Below, piece by piece: positions 40,101 to 50,500 of a stretch of 64,000 bases of DNA (its first letter is position 1; every line of letters starts with the position of its first letter). The position numbers were made by a program, and so were the translations under genes. This DNA is from Lineus longissimus (lineage: Eukaryota; Nemertea; Pilidiophora; Heteronemertea; Lineidae). The stretch is taken from positions 8,368,001 to 8,432,000 of the forward strand of contig NC_088314.1 of the NCBI RefSeq assembly GCF_910592395.1, written 5' to 3'. Below the pieces are notes generated by a model, which saw only the letters and a program-made list of their open reading frames with translations, did no database searches and had not been told where the DNA came from.

Positions 40101-42166
40101 CCAGAGCTGTATTAGGTTAGGTGGAACACTAAGGGGCTGACACAATTGTCGGTCGTGTCGTTATGATATTTGCTATGGGTCGTTCTGGCTTCGGGAGGTG
40201 GGGCTAATTTAGCCTCAATGTCTTATGGCTGGACTGTAGATTTATGGTTGTGACGTGACATAACAAATGCATTTCGTTATTGGCGAGTTCTTATTTCAGA
40301 ACATACTCTATCTTTGTGTTGTCGTCGTGATCCATTAAGGTTAAATCAATTCTGTGTTCTTTTCGCTAGGTGAACGTAATCTGTCAATATCACATTCATG
40401 AATTTTCAAGATCATCCCTGGATTGTCTGATGGTTATACTACGTCCTACTTATAATACAATCTTCTTGAGTTTCTTAAGAAACTTCCTTGCTGGCCTGTT
40501 CTTCAGGCAAAGATTGGACAGACATCCCAACTTAATTTGCCTGAACATTATGTATACTGCTGTCCTTCCACATTTGCAGTAACACAGTTACATGTGGTCT
40601 TATTGATGTGAAACAGACTTGTCCTGCTTGTCACATATTATCACTTTGCCCTCCCAGCTTGGTTCCCTCTCGCCTTTGTCCTACCATACTTTGTTGATCG
40701 ACTTCTAAGAGCTCTTGTGTCACAAAGACGTACCACCATCAGCCGTTTTATGTCGCGCATTCCCAAGGTCTGTGCGTGCTATTTCAAGATGGAGAAATCA
40801 CTTGGGGGTTGGTTCTTTCTTGTTGAAAGTATACTAGTCTTTATCGTTGAAAAATCTTTCCTGTTGAAAGACGCTATGGTGTATTGGAAATTGGATCACC
40901 TGGTGTTGGCTCTTCTTTGAAGACTTATTAAACAATTCCTTGCTTGTTGCACAACACGTATTGGGACTGACAAAAACCAGTTCAGACAATGAATGCATCT
41001 TGAGCATCAGAAGAGCTCAAGTTGGCATACATGGTGTTGCTAGAGGTTTGGGATGAAAATATTGAGTTATTTTGCCTTCTTCAGTTAGGCACTCAAAAAA
41101 ATGCCAAGGTTTTTTTTGCTTATGGTCAAGGTTCTATAATCAAGTCTTCAGAAATGCCTTGCCTTAAGATTGTGTTGCTTGGGTGTGTTTACTTTCTTGG
41201 TTCTATGATTATAAATACTGGTGATCGTGCAGATCAAAATGTGACATTGGTCCAATCTCTTAAGATATCTACAAATATTGGCAATATCACTGATTGTATT
41301 TGTAAGGATGCTACACCGCTGATCTCGAATGGATGGACGGTCACACTCTCTTCTACTCTGAAGTTCTCCCATCATTGCCTTGTCTCCTCTCGCAAATCAG
41401 TCACTTTATTCATTGCGTTGAATCTTTGAGATTCCCGGCTACTTCATCTTGATAACCGTTCTTTATTTGCCGGATTCCGCTGTTGAGTGTCCTTAGCCGC
41501 GTCCTGATAACATGTTTTGTACCTCTCTAAAATACATCAGGATTGACTGCTTTATTACAAAAGGAAAAAAGATCAAAACTCTATCATAATCTTGACGAAA
41601 TGTACCGAAATTACCATCTGAAGCTGGTCAGTGTCTTTCAATAGAGGCAACACATTCCAGCACTTCGGTATCTAAATTCCATCCCCAATCCTAATGCCCC
41701 AGTATCATATATCCTATTACAAGTACTTTTAGAATATTGGTTTTTCGTACTCTATATGCATGGAATAGTTTGATCCAGTTTTGAGGAGCTCATCACGGAA
41801 TATTTTACTGTGGCGCTTCATCGTCGATGGTACTCTTCTTATCTTCTTCGAACACTGTCAAGAATTACGCCATATATTGGCATTTCCACATGAAAGACTC
41901 ATCCATTTCACTGAAAATATCAATACTTGTTTGGCAGTAATCATGCATTTATCGGTTCTGGTTTGCCTGAATTATGCGACGCATACCGCACGGCCAATAA
42001 TTCCTACTTGTGAATATATGGCTAGATACCATGAATATAAATGGAGATGGGTTTTTTTTCAAGAGCATTTGAAGTCAAGTATGTGTCTCTTGGGTCCAGA
42101 AGTGTTGAGGATGAGACTATGATGGATGGTAGAGAGAACATTTAACTTTTCATTGATGCAGTCGTT
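37111..42166. other. Non-coding stretch; one unexplained 213-codon minus-strand open frame
   Basis: The open frame at 39399-40040 (minus) is the longest in the window outside repeats, yet I recognise no family in its translation and see no partners. Nothing else supported; a 63-base exon-like interval at 38290-38352 is discussed among rejected items. Confidence 0.4.
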
Positions 42167-42168
42167 TA

Positions 42169-42351
42169 CAGTTGAACCTCTCTTAGCGGACAGCTCTGTT
42201 TGCCAGACACCCTATCTATTAAGTTAAGGACACTGGTTTTGTTACCAAACTTGTCATTTCAGTTGAAATTGACCTCCGTTATCAGGACACCTCTCTTTTA
42301 AGAACCGCACTTGTCAATCCAAAGGGTCTCCATAATAGAGAGGTTCTGGTG
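42169..42351. mobile_element. MITE with TA target duplication, copy 2 (183 bp)
   Basis: Same family as 19061-19238: begins CAGTTGAACCTCTCTTAGCG, shares AATTGACC, ATCAGGACACCTCTCT, GCACTTGTCA and AATAGAGAGGTTCT, and is flanked by TA (42167-42168, 42352-42353). More diverged in the middle and in the last TIR bases. Confidence 0.88.
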
Positions 42352-42353
42352 TA

Positions 42354-44417
42354 TCATTCAACGACTGCAAATATCCTAAATGGCTAATAATTGCCTACCA
42401 CAAGTTATCCATAACTAGTTGCAGTTCCTTGTAAGCAATTACAAACCCTCGCTATCTTAGGCTTGCAGCAGATCCTAGCTGCCCTACTAGGTAATCAAGC
42501 AGCTCGTAGCGATAGCTCAGAGATAATCGATCACTTGGATGAACCGTTCATGCCTGACTGCAGAGGATGGTCGGGATTCATCAAATATAGAATTGAACTC
42601 GCACAGATTATTGATATGCGGGACAAGTAGCTTAGGTGCCATCGGAATTAATTTTCCACCGCAGATCGACAGAACTTAGCTTTTGCGGCAATCAGAAGTA
42701 ATTCTCTGCCGCAAATTGTCAGGACTCAGACGTGATGACTTTTGCTATTATTTTCATAAAGACGAGCGTAGGATGATGTGCGTCTTTAGTGGGGGATGAT
42801 TATTGAGGTGGATGCATCTGATGTAAGTGATTTTCTTCTGGTCTTTGGTGAAAGACGGCAAGGGTCCCACTCTGTCATGTTATAAGCCACTCTGACAGTT
42901 TGGACTCATTCTCTCAGGAATAGTCCAACTCTAATGGTTATCTACTTCTTGCTTTGGATGCAAATTATCATTAGTCAAACAGGATGCGTTTTTCTTCCAT
43001 TGTTGATGATGAGGATGATGAAGATTCTGTATGTCTTATCTCTCTGATATGGTCCAATGACTATCAGTCATCATAGATGGCCTTTTGGGATGAATGAACC
43101 CAAAATTGTCTTTGGTCAAATCCATTTTGTCGGACTTTAAAGTTGGTATGCACTGACTTCAGGTACCTCTCGATTCATTGCTTCCACTACACAGTTCTTG
43201 TTTTTATGTGAAGGATTCCTAATTTGTATTTCTTAGTCAAGCTTTCGTGATTTGGACTTTGGAGTGCCAATTTGGACTCTCAGAGTGTCTGAAGTCGGAA
43301 ATGATTCTGAATTTGGACCTGTCCAGTATTGTTCTATATCTGCATTCTACCACTGGCTCTACAATCAGTTATGACCACTGGCTGGTGTCGACTTGATCAA
43401 AAACCGCCAGAGGTACCTGTTACTATATCAGAAGAGTCACGCCGTAAGATAACAAAACCAATATGTAGCGCGGTAATTGCGCGTCGCATTCCCACACACC
43501 AGCGATATATCATCAAGTGCGTTAGTAAAGTATTAGCGGGTATTGGTATTCGTAACGGTAACCTGGGGCGAAGTGTAACTTTGAGAAGAATGGTAAATTA
43601 GAAGCTAAATGGTGATTATCCACTGATATGATGTGCTCGAGGATGTTCCTTCACCCAGAGTGATGAGTTTCCCATTGTTCCTGGCCAACTGGCCGGATAT
43701 TATTGACTGAGGGGAGAGATATGACTTTAAATGTGAATAAGTTTTCCAAGTTTCTGTTTGGATTGGCAGAGATGAACGAGTTGTCCCGAGAATAGTCCTG
43801 ACTACAAATGGTCGTTTGGAACGAGTTGCTCTGAGAAGTTTATTGGTTAGTTCTAACTACAAATATTCCTTTGACACAAAGTAGCTTCACAAGAGGTAAA
43901 AATCCGTAGTTAGCAATTGTTCAGACATAATATGACCATCGTTGGAGAGTCCTCACTCAGTAGACTTTCTCAAGATTGTGGCCATTGATTGAATTGTTTA
44001 TCGTGGATACTGGCCGGGACAACTCGTCACCATCCATCTTTATACTTTTGACGGTCAACGACATTCTATTGCAAATTTTATCAGGCAATTTGTTGTAATG
44101 TCCGTGCTAGTAATGATGCTATGTGCCTCCGACAAATTGGTTGAGCCTTCTTGCCTCTTGATTAGGCTAAACATGCTCGATCTCCATGACAGTAGTTCAC
44201 GGGTTTGATAAATAACTTAACCCCTAAGTTCATTCTGTAGAAGGAAATTGACAATTTACATTCGTCCTGCAGTCATTACCAACCCCAACACCAAAACTGA
44301 TAACAATTTTGCAACAATTAGACACCCTATTTCCTGGATGTTATTTTGTCAGTTTATTGACGAGTGCAAAACTTCTTGTATGGTCTTCTTATGGAGTTTT
44401 ATATCTTCTCTTTCCAG
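42354..44417. other. Non-coding stretch just upstream of the first plexin exon seen
   Basis: Should be intron of the plexin gene, because the PSI2 exon begins inside a codon. I looked here for the expected IPT1 and PSI1 exons and found none I could defend. Confidence 0.5.
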
Positions 44418-44532
44418 ATGTACCTCTTGTACCCAGAGTGACTACCCATGTAACTGGTGCATTCAGAACCATAGGTGTGTCTACCATCGGGAAGTCTGTG
44501 GAAAGGGCGAGGTGCTGGTCACTGGAAAAAAT
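44418..44532 (+). CDS. PlexA: Plexin exon: PSI2 domain
   Basis: Acceptor ctttccag before 44418 and donor gtaagt at 44533. The first base is the third position of a codon begun in an unseen upstream exon; the exon ends in phase 0. It encodes [20 protein letters not shown] followed by [10 protein letters not shown], the cysteine spacing of a plexin PSI repeat. It matches PSI2 rather than PSI1 because the C-x-W-C core is CNWC, not CGWC, and because the next exon continues exactly as the PSI2-IPT2 linker does in other plexins. Confidence 0.92.
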
Positions 44533-47500
44533 GTAAGTTTTTCTGAATTCTTGCTAATCAGATGCAAATTTGATGAAGATAGTTAATGCTGTACTGGTAA
44601 CAGAAATGATTGAAGGGAGTGTGGTCCAAAGGTACCTGGCTTACATATGGCCATGGTTGCATCGTCATTCTAAACTTTGTGCCGCTTTGGTCCAGTGAAA
44701 ACAAGGCACACAGACTCGACAGACCTTTGGTCTCCTCTTTGTGATCCTCAGCATCCGTGATAGATGGCTCTTGACCACTCTCTTGCTCCACGACTTGTCT
44801 ATATTTCTTTTCAGACACCTGGAACCAGCGACAGGGTCGGGCCTGGAATGTGTCCACGGATAGAGTCCAGCGACACAAAGATCCTCGTACCATCTGGACA
44901 TGAGGAAAACATCATCGTTACCGCAGTCAATCTCAAGGTAAAGAAAAAGCAAACTCGCTGAATACGCTTCTTGGTCGGAAAAGCATATTGCCATTTCTCT
45001 GCCTCTGTTTCTCTGTGCAATAGTTCCTACCAGTTGTTGTAACCTCCAACGTATGAGCTGCGTTTGTTTGCAGTTGTAGGCAAGTTATTCTCCTCTGGAC
45101 TGCTGGTGTCTAGGGCCAAGTCAAAGCAAAATGTTTTTCATTTAGACATCTTTCCAGGGTGTGCTTCAAGGTTATTGGTTGTGTGATGCTGGTCCAGCAT
45201 GGGTGAGACAATTATAGCCTAACCAATATAACTTAATTTCTTAAATGTTCTTGCTTTTATTTCAGGACTTTCAAATTGATCTCCGTTGTTACTTCAACAT
45301 TGACGGCGGTGTAGAGGTGAATGCTCGTCTGGTCGTTTCAAACACAGGTGGAATCAAGACCATCAAATGTGATCCAACGAGGGTAGGTTCTTAATAGGAA
45401 GTTATGAATGAATTGACTTGGGCTCATACAAACCAGGGATTGGCTTTATCATTGAAGTGACCAGTTCAGCTAAATTTTGATGGGCACCACCACCAAATTG
45501 TGAGAGTCTATCACCATCATCCAGAACTCTTGTTTAGGGTGATTCTGATGCTGCTCAAGTTATAAAAAAAGTGCTGATTTTGCAAATCTCCCATTTCAGT
45601 TTTCTTACCCTGAGGATACAGGTGTGCGCAATGTTCCCTTCAAGATAACCTGGGGGACTGCAGGCAAGGCAATTGACAACCCGACAGGCATACAGGGTAG
45701 GTTATCAAGCGTCTGCTGTTCATTCTTCCAGGACATAACATTATGATATGAACTTGCTATAGATTTACGCTCTTGCATTGTCCTTTATCACCTGTGCCAG
45801 AAGTATTGAAATCTTTACTTTGGGGGAAATTCCACAAATTTTTCATACAGATCAGGGACCAGCTCTGGTCGTTGGGTTGCTATTACAAAAACCATGCAGT
45901 CATCTCTGCTGGAGTTTTTTGGAGAGGGGGGATGGGGTTTGACTATGATGGTGTTAAAAATGTTGGGAACTCACTTGGTGAGCTTGGACTTTGTTGCCCT
46001 AAGTTACACACATCTTCTCAATCTTGTGGATTCTTCTGGCAGTAAACTCGAGGCACAAAATAAACAATTCTCTTGTTACGGGAAAAACTTTTGTAAAATG
46101 TGACATATCCAAGGATAAGTGCAATGCAGAACTGATGATGTTGTAATGAGGTACACGAGAGGACCTTTTCAGCTACGTTTCTGATATAGATGTTAGACCA
46201 CAGGTGTTAAAGGGACTGTGTTTGCTTATAATCGTACCAGATCCAATCCTTCACATTTTCTCTTTCCTTTTCCATCACTCTTTCTCTCCTCGACATTTCT
46301 AGGGACTGGGCGCTCACGAGAAATAGCGACACGTAAATAGCTACTATACGCGTCACTGTTTGCACGATCTGTCAGTAGATGGTGCTCTATGTTAGACTAG
46401 CCCTTATGATATATGGGACCATGTGTATTGTGTTTCGTATTGGTGATGTAGTTCTTTGTGTTCTTATTCAATCGGATAATTTTTACCCAGTTAACCCTGC
46501 TAAGTTGTTTTGAAATTTATTCGAAAATTATTCGAACAAAATTATATTATGAAAATCCAATATACGTTGGAGGTTAGGAGTTTCGTCTACATTAAGATAG
46601 AGGAATTTCTTGCCCTATCCCATATGCTGTCCAAAACGGACATGAAAGTCTGTGGAAACCCACCACCAAAGGGTTCTCAGTGAGGGACCCTTCCTAATTC
46701 ACTGAGAATTCTTGTCCTTTACATTTTATCCATGGTATATGCCATACCCAAGAACAAAAGTTTTGAGAGAAGTTGCCTTCTTGCCTTTTAGACAAAGGCA
46801 CTGTCCGTGTGGCAGCCTGACTGAATAAACAGTTCCTTTCCTGATATGTTTGAGGGGGAGAAAACTCTTCTAGCATTGGCTTCTCGCCAATGGTCAGATG
46901 CTTCCTAAACTTTTCCCCAGAAGAAATCATTTTCCATTGTCAAACACCTCTCCTTTCCACCATCAGAATCCTGCAAGGTGCTTGAGACGACAGAACACAG
47001 AGTGACTTTACAATTCACTGCCACTTCCTGAATAATACATAAGTGCATGCATTCAGCCTCATTTTGCTTGACAAATGTTAAAGGCATTAATCATCAGAGC
47101 CAAAAGGGGCAGCGACTCCTATACAGTCAGGCGCAGACTATACAAACCTATCTCTGACACCACCCTCTTTAAACCCACCAACTCCATTATCAAAGCTTTC
47201 TTTACTCCAAATGTTCTCTCTTTTTACGCATTTTTTCCCTTAAAAAGTTCATGTACCTGTAATTTACCTTTCTCTCTTCCTTGCCAGGCATGGGTGAGTT
47301 TGACTGGGTGTTTTGGTCCAGCCCTTGTTGATTTGGTAACATGTCAATGACCTTGACCTTCAGAGGTCATAGTTTAACTCTTCAAGGTCGAGGACATATT
47401 CTTTTCAAGTTATCTTGGCATCTTGGCTATGCCCTTGTCACCCAAAAGGAAACTGCATGACATATTTTCACCCCGAGAATATGTCAAGAGGAAATGACGT

Positions 47501-50500
47501 ATCGAATACTGTGTGACCATTGAAGGTTAAATGCGGCATTGACATGTCCCGTTCAAGTTCTGACGACAAGGGCTGTGCTGTTGTATGGTCCCCCACGCTA
47601 GTCCTATGCTTGAGTATACGTATCATGGTCCTGAATGTTCGAGTGTAGTTGAAAAAATATTCATGTTAGCAATACAAGCATTCTTGTCCACATTTGAATA
47701 AGGTAAAATGGTATAATTATAGAAATGATGTGTTGTGTCAGCTGTGTAGGTTCATAATTGTACCACTTTACTTCACAAGGCAAGAAGTTTTCGGATCCTG
47801 TTTTGCGACGCACCACCCGGTTGACTGAATCTGCACTGTCTTGCTTGCACCAAGTTACACCGTATTGATATGTTAGCGAGGCCAGTCATTCATCATGTTC
47901 ATGAATTCTAAACAAATACATGTATACATCATTATACATTTCATAGCATGTCAGGTGTTCAGCCCAATTGACGTAATTGACATACTTTACGAGTAATTCC
48001 TGAGGCACACCTTCTCTGAATCTTGGTTTTGGCTGCAAATAGAACATTTTCAAAGGCTTTATGTAAATGACCTTTAAAAGGTGATGAAACTTAATGGTGT
48101 ACAGTTTCTCAAATATATGAATTGTCAAAAACTTGTCCTCTCAAAAATGCTTGCAACTTTCCAGGATTCTCCATTACTCCATTGGAAGTTCAGCTAATGG
48201 ATCATCATATTTCTATTCAGTTAACATCTACGGGGAACCTGCCTTGCCAAACAATATCAAGTTGACTCCATTTGCTGTTTAAATTAATGAAATAGCGTAT
48301 CAAATTTCATTGAATTTTCAAATATTTTCTAAAGCTGTCACTAAGGTTCCTTTCATCTTTTGACAAAGCTGATGTGATGTTGCTGACAAATGAGATGAGA
48401 TGATGGTTTTTTTTCCCCTTCCGAGTTGCTGATGTTGCATCGGGATAATCGGAAATTAAAACCACTTGCTTTGTTCTCTGCTAGTCACTTCTTATATTGG
48501 TCTCCAGTGACTTTTAAAATTGGTACTGAAACAATACGATATGCTGATAAGATTAAATCCTTTGTTTTGCTGTGTGTGACACTTAATCCATTAGAGACAA
48601 ACGAAATGTTATAAAATCATGTTTAAAAAAATGACATAATGCGCAATTTGTATCCTTCAATTTGGTTTTTGGTTACTTGTGTGGAGCGCAGTAGCGTATC
48701 TTCTGGTTATAGGCCTATGTCTAACTCTCAATCCAAGGGTTGTAGGTTTGGACATCAGTCTTGTCATCTCTTAGGCCTTCACAGGTCAAGCTGAAATGAA
48801 GGCATTCACTTGATACCCCACCGTACAAGAATTGTCAGTACAATTAAAAGGCTTTGTCCTGTTAAAGTTTCAATCATAATTTTGATAATAATGAATTTAA
48901 ACTCATTTGAGAATGTTCATGACATTATTGCCCTGGTAGTGTATGTTGAATGTATGTTGAGTGTGTGTGGTGTGATATGTATAGTTTTGAGATAGCCTCT
49001 ATGTTGTCATGTGTACTTGCATGGATGTTGTGGTCACACTTGGCAGTGTCAATCAGTCTCCATTATATTAGTGTTAGAAATGTTGAGAATTATGGTATAG
49101 TTCCCTATGCCATGTCATCTTTGATTTTTTGGGGTGAGTTTGTTGTCTTAAATATGTTTGAGATGAATTAAAACTCGCTCACCAAGTAGTAATGATTAGT
49201 AATTGCCTCAAAAAGTCTGAAGCCTATCTCATCAAGTGTACCTACTGATGTCATTTGGAGTTGTTGAAAGAAACTCCCAGAAAATATACTCCGATCGTGA
49301 TTGACTAACGCGCATCAGAACTGGTTGCAACCTAGAGCATCTGACAAGTGGCCTCATTAGACTTCCAGGGTCACATTCTACGACCGGTTGATCGAGCCAA
49401 CCTAATATCCTCCCTACCTAATATTGTCATTAGTCGATGATTGCCTCGGAAAAAGTCTCCCAAATGAATAGAAAACAATGACCCATCAGAAGGGATTGGT
49501 TTGTTTTTCTACGATGGCTTCTCTCGTTAGGTAAATATCTTGGTTGATTGGGAAGTTTTGATGATCGGTTGTGACGTCTGTGGCAGATCAACATGGTCAA
49601 GGTCATAGTGTTCAAACATTTCGCCTTACGAATGGTCGAGTATGATTCGATAAGTTATAGATTTCCTAGTTTGTTCCAGTTTAAGGTTACTGTGGTCTTG
49701 TTACAATAAAACGTACAATGATTTTATAACTGTATCAGTTTTTCTTGCTCCACCATTCTTGGGTTGTCAGGGCTTTCCAGCTTCTCCTCCACTCCAACCA
49801 TTGTTGAAGGTCTGCTGTGAAAGACGCACTAAGACCCTACCTTCTTTGGAATCGATTGTAAGCAACACTAAAACTAATAAAACCAACAAGGGAGATTTTG
49901 AGGCTGAAATAAACTTGTAGATACTCATTTCCAATGTGTTTGGTGGGTTAGATATGATAAGGAAGTCACGAAATCCGAAATAACTTTCTAAAAGTTTTTC
50001 TGCCAGGCTATTAGGGGCAGCCTCTAGGACAGCCTGGCAGTTTTCTTCTGCTATCGGTTCAGCCTGGCAACCACAACAGGCTACTGATAGAAGTTGGAAA
50101 GCCTGATGTTGTGTTTCTGATTGTTTGTTGCATGTGGATGGCTGTGTTGTGATTTTCATTATGCATGACTTTTTGATGCTGTTTGGTATAGTCACCTAAG
50201 TTATTGCTTGGACTCTACTCCATCATCACATTTCAAACCCTTGAAGTACCAGGGTCTTTGTCTCTGAACTAATGTAAGAGAATGTTCTGTCTAGACTTTT
50301 AGTCATTTGAGTGTGATGACTAGAACTAACGGCCACGAGATTTATCACAATTTCTCCTTCATCAGCTTTTCACCTTTTATGGCAACTCTGCACTAATTAT
50401 CACTATCATGATCATCATATTTGAATGTAAAAAAGACATGTGCAGTAACATGTACTAAATTGCCCGCAAATAAGAGATTTAAATCGCATGCGACAATAAT

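Noticed and set aside
43329-43601. 90-codon frame containing TGWCRLDQ, considered as a PSI1 remnant
   Set aside because: The other PSI cysteines are missing and the following residues do not resemble IPT1.
46290-46520. Region with TAGATGGTGCTCTATG, considered as part of an LTR
   Set aside because: No paired copy, primer-binding site or polypurine tract visible.
49767-50195. 142-codon minus-strand frame in the plexin intron
   Set aside because: Length is near what chance allows in this window; no known domain, though two copies of AGCCTGGCA occur within it.
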